From: Ceratotherium simum simum
Lineage: Eukaryota; Chordata; Mammalia; Perissodactyla; Rhinocerotidae
DNA: 64,000 nt
NCBI RefSeq assembly: GCF_000283155.1
Contig: NW_004454193.1
Coordinates: forward strand, 11,887,305-11,951,304
Direction of reading: 5' to 3'
Part shown: positions 45,278 through 57,489 of the stretch, piece by piece
Layout: the number at the start of each line of letters is the position of its first letter
Position numbering within the stretch: position 1 is the first letter of the stretch
Translations under genes and position numbers: made by a program
The notes under the pieces: model-generated
The model's input: the letters and a program-made list of their open reading frames with translations, nothing else
What the model was told of the DNA's origin: nothing
Databases searched by the model: none

Positions 45278-45900
45278 TGAAGTTTTCTATGCTGCTAACA
45301 AATTACCACACACTTATTGGTTAAACAACACACATTTATTATCTCACAGTTTTTGTGGGTAAATTATCTGAATTTGGCTCAACTGAGTCCTCTGCTTAGG
45401 ATGTCAATAGTATGCAATCAAGGTTTCAATTGCACTGCATTCTCATGTGGAGGCTTGTGGGGGAAGAATACATTTCCAAGCTCACTCAGGTTGTGGACAG
45501 CATTCATTTCCTTTGCAGTTGTACAACTGTAAGTCCAGGCTTCGTGCTGGCTGTTGGCTAGAGACCATCTTAGGCTCCTAGAGGCTACCCGCAGTTCCTA
45601 GAGCCTGCCCACAGTTCCTTCTCATGTGTGCTTTCCCAGCATGGACATTTATTTCATCAAGCCAGCAAGGAGAGTCTCTAGAAAGAAATCTATCAGCAAA
45701 GTAGAGTCTTTTTGTAATGTAATGTAGTAGCAGATGTGACATGCTGTCACCTTTTCCACATTCTATTGATTAGGTGAAAGTCGCAGTTCTCACCTACTCA
45801 AGAGAAGAGGACCACAAAGGTGTGAACACCAAGAGGCAGGAACTATGGGGGCCAATTTAGAGTCTAGAGTCCATCCACCACCCACAAGAACCACTGTCCT
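45278..45900 (+). mobile_element. Old interspersed repeat, class not assigned
   Basis: Starts 'ctgctaacaaattaccacac' and continues 'ggttaaacaacacacattta', 'ttatctcacagtttttgtgg', 'gaggctacccgcagttccta' and 'gattaggtgaaagtcgcagt'. It matches a very common mammalian repeat ('gctataacaaattaccacaaacttagtggcttaaaacaac...'), whose class I do not recall securely. The 71-codon frame at 45317-45532 is part of it. Confidence 0.6.
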
Positions 45901-46044
45901 CTATCAAACTCTGTTACACATGGAACCTAAGTGAGAAACAAATTATTATTACTAAACTGGAGATTGGAGTAGAGAGTGTTATAGAAGCAAAACCTAGTTC
46001 ATCCTGACTGAGAATATGGCATTAATGTAATCTGTCTGTTTCTT

Positions 46045-46250
46045 TTAATCCAGTTCTGACATGTTATTTTCATTCGTTAGCATTATATCTTATATACACT
46101 TCATTATTGCACCTTTCATGCTTTTGTGTACTTGTTTAATTATTTCTTTTTCTTCCCTTTCATTGTGAACTACACAAGGTAACATCCAGACCTATTTCCT
46201 CAGTACTTTACAAACTACCTGACACATGATAGAAATGTTCTCTTATGTGT
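46045..46250 (+). mobile_element. L2 3'-end remnant
   Basis: 'tattgcacctttcatgcttt', 'cattgtgaactacacaaggt' and 'aaactacctgacacatgat' resemble the L2 3'UTR order in a decayed state. Confidence 0.5.
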
Positions 46251-46999
46251 TCTAATATTTGTCTGCAAATTAAGTGTCAAGAATCATATTGATGGTCAGC
46301 AATAATTTCAATCACCATATAACTGCACTGAGTCAATCAAATTTTGGCATGATGACATTAACTGTGTTGAGGGCCTTCATATGAAAGAGCTCCAAGAAAT
46401 CCCTCTATGTAGTAGAGGGTGCTGTTTATGATTTCAGCAATTCATTCGCTGAGTCTTCATGGGTGGCCACTAATGGCCAAATACGATGCTAATCACGAAG
46501 GAGAATTTTCAATCCTCATCACTGGTAATAATTATACTTATCTGAAATGAAATTTTGTTTTGTTTTTCTTTTTTCCCATCTTACCAACTGTAAATGTTGT
46601 AGTTGATCCATATTATCTCAATGGTGTGACTATTAGAAATGATTTGGAGATTAATTTAAGCTAGGCTTGAGTAAGTGGATCAGACTCTATATTATATAGC
46701 ATAATAATCTTAGTCTAGCTCCATCTTCATTGGTCACACTTAATCCTCTTCTACTTCATTTTTCTCACTCATATTTTAAAAAATTTTATCTTACTATATT
46801 GAATAAATCTTTGCTCTGAAAAGAAAGTAAGGCAACATAAAAGGGCAAAATAAATAAATAAATGGATGATAGATAAATATACAAGCAGGCCAGCATATGT
46901 AATAGCACTTGATAAATATTTATTGAATTATTCAGAAAATAATTACTTTACTCACATCTACATTGACAAACCAGAACAAGACCCAAGTACTTGTGCATT
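46251..46999. other. Unassigned; (AAAT)n at about 46846-46863
   Basis: Short 'aaataaataaataaat' run. Rest not recognised. Confidence 0.45.
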
Positions 47000-47235
47000 G
47001 AGAAAAATATAGGCACTGGAGATAAATGGACCAAGATTCAAATTTCAGTTTTGCTACTAATGAGCCATATTAAATTGGCATTTTTCCTCTAAATCTTCAT
47101 TTCTTTATCTGTGAAATGAGCATATTATCTAATTTAAAGGTTAATTTTGAAAAGGGAATATATTAACATGCATATGGTAACCAGCAAATTATCTGACAAG
47201 TGAGTATTATTAGTTAATAAATGGCATCTATTTGG
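47000..47235 (+). mobile_element. MIR SINE
   Basis: 'ggcactggagataaatggac', 'attcaaatttcagttttgct', 'actaatgagccatattaaat', 'cttcatttctttatctgtga' and 'aatgagcatattatctaatt' in MIR sense order. Confidence 0.72.
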
Positions 47236-47654
47236 CTCTACATGTTACCATAGTCAACTTGTTTACTACATTTAGTATAAGCATAGAACAAAATTTTGTA
47301 CCGAAAATTACTTCGTGTTTTTTGAAGAATATCACAACTCTACTTCAATTAAACAAATGATTATTTATTTAATAATCTGGATTTTCTCATTGAAAAGATA
47401 ACGGAAAAATTCTCCGTGATTAACATAAGCTTGCAGTTTCAATGAGGGGAGATGGATATAAATAACAGAGATTTCACATTTCACAGACTGTACAGACTAT
47501 TAATGGCATATGAGAAAGATGATGAATGTCATATGATTATCTTCAATTCTTTCTTATTGGAGACAAATGAAGTAACGGTGAAAGCAACATTCCTAGTTCA
47601 TGACCAAACCAAATACATTATACAAAACTCCTTACACTAAAAATAAAATGTTTT

Positions 47655-47884
47655 GGGGGCCAGCCCCATGGCATAGCAGTTAAGTGCTCACACTCCACTG
47701 CTGGCAGCCTGGGTTCGGATCCTGGGCGCGCACCGATGCACTGCTTATCAGGCCATGCTGTGGCAGCATCCCATATAAAGTGGAGGAAGATAGGCACAGA
47801 TGCTAGCCCAGGGCCAGTCTTCCTCAGCAAAAAGAGGAGGATTGGCATGGATGTTAGCTCAGGGCTGATCTTCTTCACACACAC
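47655..47884 (+). mobile_element. ERE SINE, copy G
   Basis: Head GGGGGCCAGCCCCATGGC, box B 'gggttcggatcctgggcgcg', two arms and an A-rich tail with AAAT units to about 47920. CpGs retained near 47725-47734 suggest relative youth. The 88-codon minus frame is SINE sequence. Confidence 0.95.
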
Positions 47885-47934
47885 AAAATAAATAAATACA
47901 ATTAAAAAAATAAATACAATGCTTTTCTTGCTGT

Positions 47935-48030
47935 ATGTTCCCCTCTTCCTTCCTTCCTCTCGCCCTCTCCTCCTCCCTTTTCCTTCCTTTCTTCCTCTCT
48001 TCCTTCCTTCCTTCTCTTCCTTCCTTCTCT
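47935..48030. repeat. (TTCC)n polypyrimidine tract
   Basis: C/T-only sequence with TTCC and CCCT units. Confidence 0.93.
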
Positions 48031-48400
48031 CATTCTATGAAGATTTAGAAGAAAAAAGATATATTCTCTGGTCTCCTTCAGCTTACATTGCCTGGGAATG
48101 AGGGGACTGTTGGTAAGAGAGACATAAAATAGATGGGCAAATACACATATACTTTATCAAGTGGGAATAAATGTTATTAAGGAAAACAAAACAGGAAGGG
48201 AGAGAAAGCGGTAGCAGAAACCAAAAGTAAATGGTAATTGCTAAGTGTGGAAGTTTGTTCCAGGAATAGCAAGATAGTGTAACTGGAGCAAAGTGCATGA
48301 GTGGGAGAGTGGCAGAAAACAGGATCCGAAAGGAAGGGAATGACGGGCTAAATTCAATTCCAAGAACCCAGCATAATCCTGATGCCATGGTCTTCAGTCA
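48031..48400 (+). mobile_element. Ancient mammalian repeat, class not assigned
   Basis: 'ccttcagcttacattgcctg', 'gtttgttccaggaatagcaa' and 'actggagcaaagtgcatgag' match the order of the common repeat whose consensus runs 'gagcttacattctagt...ttccaggcagagggaacagc...tggagc'. Same family as 53505-53775 and 57075-57470. Confidence 0.5.
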
Positions 48401-48999
48401 TTCTGAGCAGGTCCTCAGAGAGTTTCCTGTGCTTCTAGCAGAATCCTCCATGCCTGCCTGAATCACTGGTGCACTGTAGTTAAGAAACTACATAGGCGTT
48501 CTTCCGCGTTGTCAAGACGAACAGAAGAGTGGTGTCATTGAGGGCATGCTAGGATGGATGAATACTTCCTGTCAGCTCTATTGAGTATGACGTTGGATGA
48601 CGTCACCACCCGTGGTCTTGTCTACATCCTAAATTAGAGCATGAGCCTCAACTTTGCACATAGAAAAAAAACATCACCAAAGCTTACTATTGATCAGTTC
48701 TACATCCCTTCTCAAGTCACCTGAATTGTGTCCATTTTAACACCGTTACCCTATTTGAAGCCACTGTAGTCACTTACTTGAAATGCTGCCATAGCCACTG
48801 AAATGATCTTGTAGTTAGCATTGGCTGTCTCTAACAGCAGACAAAGTAAACATATTTGTGTTTGCAAAATTTTATATTACTTAAAATCTCCAAATGCCTT
48901 CTCCACTTTCCTTCCATAGAGAGAAATAGAAATTAGGGATCTGAACATGGAGGGGCTTTGATATGGATATGTCCTTCCCTATCTCTACCTCAGCCCCCA
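48401..48999. other. Unassigned; holds the CRE pair at 48588-48605
   Basis: A CpG-containing stretch at 48498-48615 stands out in composition. No repeat family recognised. Confidence 0.4.
48588..48605. promoter_or_regulatory. CRE half-site plus full palindromic CRE
   Basis: TGACGT at 48588-48593 and the full TGACGTCA at 48598-48605, starts exactly 10 bp apart. TGACGTCA is the consensus for CREB/ATF factors. Function is inference from sequence only. Confidence 0.4.
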
Positions 49000-49375
49000 T
49001 CATCTTTAAATCACACTTCAATTGTACTGGAATTCCTTCAGTTCTCAGTCCTGAGTTTTCTTCTGGATGGAGAGATCAACCTATGAACTCTTATGTTCTT
49101 AAATAATTCTAGAGATGTCCTAATCCTTCTTTAAACTCCCCAGAATATCTTCTCTAACTACCTCTCCTCCAACTAAGTTTCATGTCCATCCTCTAATTTC
49201 CTTCGCCATAATACATGTTCTGATGCATTGTAATTGCCTTTTTGGGGGCTTTATTTTCTTTGCCACTAGACTGGAAGCTCATTGTGGACAGGGAACTTAC
49301 ACTGTCCAGAGGCTAGAGTAAGTCCTGGCATATGAATCATTCAGTAAATATTATTGAATGGTGGAAGTCATTAAT
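49000..49375 (+). mobile_element. L2 LINE 3' end
   Basis: 'ccactagactggaagctcat' then 'tgtggacagggaacttacac', 'taagtcctggcatatgaatc' and 'cagtaaatattattgaatg' match the L2 3' end. The preceding 250 bases fit the L2 3'UTR in order. Confidence 0.8.
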
Positions 49376-51243
49376 GATGGAATAAAAATTTAGTTAGTTC
49401 ACTGAATTGTCCAGCCATTTGGCTTTAATGACTTTTTTCCCTCCAATGGCTGTTAGACAGCAAATGGTATGAGTTTCCGACTAACAGCATATGCAGTTGA
49501 ATTTTGATTTCCTCTGTGGATTTGTGCCAAGGAGCTCAGGAGAGACTCATGCTTTCGTACATCACAAATGAATAGCTGAAAATGAACTTCACTCCATGAT
49601 AATAAGCTAACACCTTGTTATACTATCAGGACTATTACTTGAATCTTTTCTGGTTTGTTTGTTTGTTTTTATGTATCACCGCAATATTTTCTGTTGAAGA
49701 GAGACTTCCAGGTATTTAGCTAATAGTGTCATAGCTCTATGGCAGCATTTCTTAGTTGAAGCTAAATTTCTAAATTTAGTGTGAAGAAAGACTATCACAT
49801 AGAAGAATTTTTCCATTTAGAAAAAATAAAAAGACCTGTTACTTCAGTATAATAGAAAACAAACATTGGTTTCGGCAAATGATTTTGAAAAGTAACATTT
49901 TGGAGAGTTTCCAGAGAGATTTTAATTATGCTCAAACTATATTTCCAAAGAAAATGTCTCCTTTAAATAAATAACTTCTGAGACATAGATATATCATTTT
50001 AACTAAGCCCAGTACAGCATTATCCTGTGAGGATGATAGTATACTTTATAAAACTTTTCGGATTTAATCTATTCGATAGATTAATTATCTGGGTGACTTC
50101 CCAGAAGAGTTCTTTAACTCAGAATATTAATACTAAAAGAATTTTTTAACAACTACCCAAACAATGTATATAGAATTCCGTGCTTTATACTTTACAGTTA
50201 TCTTATGCATATAATTTTATTACAAGTTCCAAATTATTAAGTTGATTTTGATAATGTTTTCTAATTCCCTTGTCACTAAAAAATTGGTGAAAAACTTTAA
50301 CTAACTTTAGTTTACAGAATGAACTGCTCTGCATTGTTCCTCTTTTTGCAGTTTCCAGGTTTTGCTCATTTACTTCTGCTGCCCTGAGCTGCCGGTATCC
50401 CTTGCTTTTTTACATTAGGATTCTGTACCCTTGTCAGGACTCATATACAGGAAAGGTCAGCCTCACTAATATTGCTCCAAACTCATGTTATCTTTAATTT
50501 CCCAACTACCCTATTCCTAAGGAAGCTTTGCCTTCCTTATCTGTGTAGTTCTAAAATGGCTACTGGTCATTCCATCTTGCATAGAAAGGCTTATGTACTT
50601 GTTTGCACAGTTGCTGAATATTTACTCTGCTGTATTCTGAGTGTTCTTTGTTCTTCCTTTTTCTACTTTGATAGACGAGACATTTTAACTCTGCTCTTTT
50701 GGTCAGTAACAATACCTTCCTGGTTGACTTTTAAGCTTGAGAGTTTGGCCAGAAATATGGCAATGGCACCACTTCCCGTGTAGCACCACGCCATTTCTTG
50801 TGTAATCATACCATTCTCAGCGTAATATCATTAAACATTACCCACTCACTGGACTGTGACAGCTCACAAGAATTTCATGCAATCATTTCATGCCCAGCGC
50901 TTTGTGAACTGCCCTTTCCCTAGCTTTCATTAGGAAAGCTTGGTTGGCATATCATACACACATCCAATTAAATAAAAAAAAGGTCAGACTATGTCTGTGT
51001 GTAAACTGAACTACCTACTTTAAAATTGTTGGATATAATTTACTTACAATGCCTCAAACCTCCAAAGTAAATACCAACTTGACTTAAATTTTTTTTTTTT
51101 AAAGAATTGTAGTTTCCTGAGTCTTAGATGCATTTTAAAATATGGTGCAGAAGTTTATTGTTGTTCTTATTCTTGTTCTCATTTTGATTTGTTTTCTAAT
51201 GTTAGCTTAAATATTTTAAAGAGAATCTGTAGAAGAAGTAATA
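49376..51243. other. Unassigned, about 1.9 kb
   Basis: No supported exon. 50340-51000 is more even in composition and could be an unrecognised LTR; the 103-codon plus frame at 50472-50783 lies in it and shows no known domain. Confidence 0.35.
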
Positions 51244-51480
51244 AGTATCTATAATGCCATTTATCAGGGTCTTCTCTGTATTAAATATTGTGCTGGGCAT
51301 TTTAAATCCATCAACTCAATCGTCACAAAACTCAGTAAGGTAAAAATTACCTCCATTTTCATAGATTAAAAAGCTGATATTCAAAGACGTTAAGTGACTT
51401 TTCTCCGGAGTATCCAAATACCAAGTGACAGAACTGATTTAAACTCTGATTAGCTGACTTTAAACTCCAATTGTTCCCAA
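51244..51480 (-). mobile_element. MIR SINE
   Basis: 'tattgtgctgggcattttaa', 'caactcaatcgtcacaaaac', 'acctccattttcatagatta', 'gttaagtgacttttctccgg' and 'ccaagtgacagaactgattt' follow antisense MIR order. Confidence 0.75.
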
Positions 51481-51794
51481 AGTGCTGTTTTAAATAATAT
51501 TGCATAAAACGTACATTATTTGTTTTTATAAGGGAGTAGAGACAGCTATTATGGAACTCCAACCAAAATACTGCAGCACCTAGATATACCACCCATCTCT
51601 TCTGTGTCCAAGGTCCTGTGATATAATGTAATTTTTCTAAGAATCACTTATTACATATAAAAGGGGGAAAATAATGCATCAAATCATACTGAGAAAATAA
51701 AAATGAGGGACCATGCACTAGATAATGTGCTAGCATAGCACTTTATATACTTTAAAATTTCAACCAAAGGGAACTATCAATAATATAGTTTTAG

Positions 51795-51935
51795 TCATTC
51801 AACTATCATTACTGAGCACCTTTAAAATTCTAGACATCTTGTTAGGTATTAGGGATATAAGGGTGAATAACACACAGATCTTTTCCTTTAGGAAATTAAA
51901 GTACAGTGGAGAGAGAACGCATCCTCAATTTATGT
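51795..51935 (+). mobile_element. Ancient mammalian repeat, class not assigned
   Basis: 'tcattactgagcacctttaa', 'cttgttaggtattagggata' and 'ttttcctttaggaaattaaa' in the same order as the repeat at 26205-26350. Confidence 0.5.
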
Positions 51936-53504
51936 CAGTAATTTTTTTTATTACACCTAGAACTATAACAACCAAATTTTGTGATGGAGGACTCTCAAAA
52001 GAGAAGTTCGGCACAGTTTCTAGAATCAAAGGAGGAACCTCCTAGGGAAGGGAAACTTGAAGATTTAATGTCTGGCATCTGCTGTTCTCTGCTAAGACTT
52101 AGGGCGGCCTAGTCAATGGTGTTAACTGTGTCCTACCTTCAGGGAACCCTCTTGGTGGATGGCTGCTAGCTTTCAGAAAGGATCTCACTAATATTGTTTA
52201 CTTTCTGAAACCTTGCTGTGAGTCCTCCCTCCACATTTCTAAGCCATTCTACAGACTCTCCACTTTTCAGCTTTTGACATCCACCCATCACTATATTCAG
52301 TAAGCACGAATACACAAGAACATGTACATCTTCTAGTCTACATGACCTCCTGAAAAGAACTTTTAGTATATCATTGCTTCAGTTGCTCAAAGTCCTCTCC
52401 CACTTATTGCAGAGAGTTGTCTGTTATTTTATTGATTTTGGAATACAAAAAGAAAGAAAAATGGTGTGAAAGCCATAGAACACAAAGTATAGTATTTGCA
52501 TAGTCATCTACTTAAATGTGATATTATAATAGACTATAAAATTCTAAAGCTGAAAAAATTTTGTGCTTAACACAATGCCTAGAAAATTTTAAGAACTTAA
52601 TTTCTTAATTTCAACTAAATTGAATTCATTAGAAAATGTCCTTTTACCATAAAATAGCTATGTAAATTTGCCAGTAAGAAAGTTGAATAAGGCAATTGTG
52701 CCACTGATCTTATAAAAATTCTTGCAATTCAAAGTAACTTTTACTCCTTGGTCCCTCATTAAACATCCATCCGTTAAATATTTGTTGCCTGTTTCAGGCA
52801 TCACACAGGGTCACATTGAAGCCATGAAGATCACATGTATTGCATTTTTTTCAACCCAGATTTCCAAGATTATTTCACTGATTTTTGCATTTAAGCTCCA
52901 GCCTCAAACATTTCTGAAGGACAGGGTTATACTATGCTAGCTATAGTCCAGGAATAATGAGAATAAAATTTATAATGGGAATATATGCTTTACACTTAAC
53001 ATACTCAGTGATAAAGCATTCACCTCAAGTATGACTGAATATTAATAATTTCCAATCTGGATAGAAAATCAAAGAAGCAAACAATTCTATTATGCAAATA
53101 CCAGCAATTTATTGTGCAGTTAGAAAATAACAATCTCTAAAAATAAATGTTTGTAACAAACTATCTCATGCATATAAGTAGATTGACAATTTATTCCATG
53201 TTTCTGAGAAGCTTGCCAATAGATCTAATACACAGATAAGATTTCTTGTCTAAGACTTTATCTTCATTTGTTTCATTTTGTGTTTGTGCTAAGGTCATAT
53301 TATTATTGAAATAATATATATATCTGAGATTCCTGTAATATATATTTTCTTCATTCACAGAGCTGATTCTGAAAGCTGAATATCCCAAAATTTTCTGATA
53401 GGATAACAAATCGGTTTCTTAGAGTTAAATGGAACAGTGAAATTTTGTATTTTAGACTCAGAAATCTCTTCTATATTGACATTAATTTTCCAGCCTTTTT
53501 CACT
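51936..53504. other. Unassigned AT-rich DNA
   Basis: About 1.5 kb, no recognised repeat or exon. Confidence 0.4.
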
Positions 53505-53775
53505 CATTCATTGCGTATTTATTGGACATTTTTTATTTGCTAGGGCTTATACCAAACATAAATATAATATTGAGTAAAACCAGATATAATCTCATAAAGG
53601 TGTAGTCTGGTATGGAAAGCAGACCATAATCAAATAATTATACACAGGGATGTAAATTCTCCATTGTGGCAAGTGCTATGAAGGAGAGGAATATGAGAAC
53701 ACTTTGCCTTAGGAAAGCCAGTAACAGCTTCCCTGAAGCAGAGATGGTTTGCATAGGAAGCTATCCACTAGAGGG
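53505..53775 (+). mobile_element. Ancient mammalian repeat, class not assigned
   Basis: 'cattgcgtatttattggaca', 'atctcataaaggtgtagtct', 'tggcaagtgctatgaaggag' and 'cttccctgaagcagagatgg' follow the order of the repeat at 48031 and extend it. Confidence 0.55.
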
Positions 53776-54344
53776 GGTTACACTGCACCCCTCCCCATTA
53801 AATGAATAAAGTGAGAGTTTTCAAGAAGAGTGGCATAAGATTCTACCCCTAAAGAGCACCCTGGTTAATAAATTAACTCTGCCAATGACATTCTGTGAAC
53901 ATCGCTTCCAAGCCCCTAAATCATAGACCATCATACTTGAGAAGGATTTTCTCACTCTTATGGAGTGCAGCCTATATTTTTGTTTACTTTTCCCAGATAG
54001 AGTTGTTTTTTTTTCAATATCTCATGCTAAATAAGGCTGGAAGAATGAAGATCATGATGATTGAACGAGATAATGGTAGCCTGGTGGATAGTTCAACTAG
54101 AATTTAGAATGGCAAAGAGAATATTAAAGGCTAACCTGAAAACACATTTGAAAGGATAAAATGGAAGCTGACCAATTATTCTCAGCCTTTACCGCGGATA
54201 AAATAAAAGCAGATGAGTCAAAATTACACCACTTTTATTTTTAGAAGATAGCAGTATGCATTATCAAGGTACATATACAGTGCCTAGAAGTCATTAAGAA
54301 TATGTCCCGAATGGAAAGAATCTTCTCTCCCTAGAACTATTCTT
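53776..54344. other. Unassigned sequence
   Basis: No supported features. Confidence 0.35.
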
Positions 54345-54720
54345 TCCTTCCTCCCTCCTCCTTTTTTTTAATGGCCTATCAGCCTCAGGATCACTTGAGC
54401 TCAAAAGCATAGACACTGTCTACGGCCTTACTGCATTTCATAAGCAGCCCAGCCCTACAAATTCTACCTCAAGAACATCACTCATAGTTCACCACCATTA
54501 TCCTAATTCAAATCTGCCATACGTCTTACAGGGAGTATTTTAATAGACTCTTAAGTGGTCTGCTGGAGCTCAGACTCTCACTCTTACCATCCATTTTGCA
54601 CTTTGTAACCAGTATTCTTTCCTTAAAGCACATCTTCATGCATGAGATGTCCTTCCACTGACTTTACTTAGCAGGGAATAAGGACTTATTGAAAGTTTTT
54701 AAACCCATTAGCATATAATT
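54345..54720 (+). mobile_element. L2 LINE fragment
   Basis: 'caccaccattatcctaattc', 'gtggtctgctggagctcaga' and 'taaagcacatcttcatgcat' fit L2 ORF2-to-3' order (the 'ggtctccctgcttcc' and 'ttttaaaacataagtcagatcatg' landmarks) in a decayed state. Confidence 0.5.
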
Positions 54721-54779
54721 CATGATTTCTCTCAAGAACTATTTGTAACAACTTGTATTGTTCTATCTCAATGAAGATC

Positions 54780-54930
54780 TGTTCCTGTAATGCATTTTAA
54801 TAAATTTTTAACAAATATTTATTGAGCATCTACTCTATGGTAGAAATTACAGATACAAAAAAAGGAAAGAGAACAAAGGTCTTTCTCAATAGCCAGTGAA
54901 CTAATATAACCAAATTCTATATTTTAGCAT
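54780..54930 (+). mobile_element. Ancient mammalian repeat, class not assigned
   Basis: 'aacaaatatttattgagcat' then 'ctactctatggtagaaatta' is the head of the same common family as 26205 and 51795. Confidence 0.55.
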
Positions 54931-55066
54931 TTGCAAGCTACAAAAACGTATAAAATTAGGCAAGTGTAATGGGGATGCGTGGGAGAGAAGAGTGATTCTA
55001 GTTCAGTCTATTCTGTGATATTCCTTCTTTTGAGTTTCATGTTATGAGTATATCAGAAACCGCCTA

Positions 55067-55350
55067 GGGGCCGGCCTGGTGGCATAGCAGTTAAGTTCAC
55101 GAACTCTGCTTCAGCGGCCTGGGGTTCACCAGTTTGGATCCTGGGCGCGGACCTACTCACCACTCATCAAGCCATGCTGAGGCAGTGTCCCACATAGAAG
55201 GACCTACAATTAGGTCCTTCTAATATACAACTATGTACTGGAGCTTTGAGGAGAAAAAAGAAAAAATGAAGATCGTCAACAGTTGTTAGCTCAGGGCCAA
55301 TCTTCCTCAAAAAAAAAAAATTCAATAAAATTCATTTAAAAAAAAAAAAA
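55067..55350 (+). mobile_element. ERE SINE, copy H (long form, with hairpin)
   Basis: Head GGGGCCGGCCTGGTGGC, box B 'gtttggatcctgggcgcgga', long-form middle and two A-rich tails separated by 'ttcaataaaattcattt'. Flanks are 'agaaaccgccta' (55055-55066) and 'agaaactgccta' (55351-55362), a 12-bp duplication with one change. Confidence 0.96.
55195..55222. repeat. 12-bp-arm inverted repeat inside ERE copy H
   Basis: TAGAAGGACCTA (55195-55206), loop CAAT, TAGGTCCTTCTA (55211-55222). Arms are exact complements. Confidence 0.95.
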
Positions 55351-55362
55351 AGAAACTGCCTA

Positions 55363-56097
55363 ACTTCTTTAAGATGCATTGGGATATGAGGGTAACAACT
55401 TCAGAAGTTTAGAATTCTAATTACTTCCTCCTGTTGTCTCTGCCTTTGGACAATATTTGATTATGTTACTGACAAATGACTGTATCACTGTTATTCTCAC
55501 GACATTGCATGCCACCGGGCTTCCTTTTGAGGACCTCAAGGCATTTTTAAATGTCATTACTTAATAGAATTTATATTTAGCCTTTTTTATAGATATATAT
55601 ACCCATGTTTTGCGCATGAAGAGATGACATTGTTCCTTCTCTGGCTTTTGGTCTCGTTTGAGCAAGTCTATATTGAATTTGCTATATTAGTTATTTAATA
55701 TAAGAGATACTCAATTTGTAGTTAGAACATTTAGCTTAGTTCTTAGTTCACTAGCGGTCAAGTTTAAGTACAAAGACATAGGCATGTCTATATTCACAAA
55801 CAAACAATAATTTGAAAAGGTGCTTAAATTCAAAGGAAGTGATTGAATTTGATCCTTCTTTAATGCATCTGTTTATAAATAGGCCTATGAATGAATGATT
55901 TGTGGAACTTCTGGAACAAGTTAGAATTCAAAATCAAATTCCCTGCTTTCAAGATTTTCTATATCACCAAGGAAGATCTCAAAGTAAAAGAACAACATGA
56001 TATCTTCCAACAGCCTACTCTCAGCCCCTGGAAATGAACATTTTTGTTTGTTTGTTTTTAAGTGATTGTATCACTAATAATGGCAACATGATTTACT
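55363..56097. other. Unassigned sequence
   Basis: No supported features. Confidence 0.4.
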
Positions 56098-56305
56098 GCA
56101 GAGAGTATTGGTTTCAATCCAGGAAGACATGAATTTGAATCCATTGTCACTGTTTCTTAGCATTGTGGCCTTTTTTTAAATGGTTTACTCTCTCTAAGTC
56201 TCTGTGTTTTTGAAATATACTCACAATATTGACTTCCAAGTTCTGATGTGATGAGATGAAAGTATGTAAAGCACTTAGCATGTAGCAGGTACTTAAAATA
56301 TGTGT
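56098..56305 (+). mobile_element. MIR SINE
   Basis: 'catgaatttgaatccattgt', 'cactgtttcttagcattgtg', 'gtttactctctctaagtctc' and 'aagcacttagcatgtagcag' in MIR sense order. Confidence 0.75.
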
Positions 56306-57074
56306 CTCTTTCTATCTCCCTCTCTGGTATGTTTGTGTGAACCAGAGTTCATTTTGGGAATACTTATCCATCCAACATTTTGTCTAAATAATATATTCCC
56401 CTATTCCTCCTGTCCTCCAACAATTTTAAATTCAAGCTGAGATAAGCTAATGGAAATGCTAGAGGGCAAAGAACAAGGTCAGATCTATGGACAGAAAAAA
56501 AGAACAGAATAAAAATATAAACACTTAGCCCCTCTCCCCATTCCTCAGAGGATGTGTCCACTGTTTCAGGCAGTTACACTGACTTCTTCAGCCACTGGTG
56601 CGCCATCATGGTCTCTAAAACAGAAGAGCCCGAGTGAGGCAAACTGGTCTGTGATATTGATAGAGATTTCAAAACCGCCTAAGAAACTCCTTCAGAGCAG
56701 CTCATGTGTTGGGAGAATCTAGCCAAGATTTAACAAAATAAGAAAACTAGGACATAGCTCATTTAAGTCTGTAATTGCTTTGAGGTTCACCAGAAAACTA
56801 AGATCATCTCACAAAATATACTTTGCTTCACCTTCTTTCTAAACCCTTTTTTTCCTCTCTTTTTTTCGCCTCTACTTTGCTGATAGATTCCAGAGACAGA
56901 AATACTGATGATTCTGACGAAATTAAATCTGAATACATTATATTCTTTTATTTGCTATAGTTCTGATATGGCCAACCATTTTCATTTTTTATTTATTTTT
57001 CCTTCACTTATTTATCTTCAGATAATTGATTTGAATTGCAGGAAGATGTGGTTGGTGACTACATGATCGTATTA
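56306..57074. other. Unassigned sequence
   Basis: No supported features. Confidence 0.35.
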
Positions 57075-57470
57075 AGGATTTGCTTAGTATCAGGTACTGA
57101 AGAGATAAAGGACACAGTTCATGCATTTGTGAAAATCACAGGCTAGGTGAGGAGACTGGAATAACAAATCTTAAAAAAGCCATCGGATTTGTTATAATGA
57201 GTGTCTCCACGCAGTTAGCTATGGGAGCTTGAAGACAAAAGTTACTATGTTTCAGGGGTGGGTTAGAGCAATGAGGCTGACACCTCCCACCCTTTCTGAA
57301 TCTTTGAGGATGGATACAGGTTTGCTGATAATCGTGTTTGAGTAGGGTTGGGGGTGCACTGTGACTAAAGGGAAGGGAATGCTATTTCATGAAGAATATG
57401 CAGAGCATGTGTAAAGCCATAGAAGCCAAGTGACAAAGTATTTGGTGGGATGGAGGAAGCTCAAAACAAT
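57075..57470 (+). mobile_element. Ancient mammalian repeat, class not assigned
   Basis: 'tagtatcaggtactgaagag', 'gaatatgcagagcatgtgta' and 'aagtatttggtgggatggag' fit the same common family as 48031 and 53505. Confidence 0.45.
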
Positions 57471-57489
57471 TAGTGGATGGAGCGTGGAG

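Noticed and set aside
47452..47640. 62-codon frame (MDINNRDFTFHRLYRLLMAY...) with coding-like composition
   Set aside because: No splice acceptor, no recognisable domain, and it ends just before an ERE. A frame this short is expected by chance.
50472..50783. 103-codon plus-strand frame
   Set aside because: Composition is cysteine/leucine/serine-rich without a known domain. It may be part of an unrecognised LTR.
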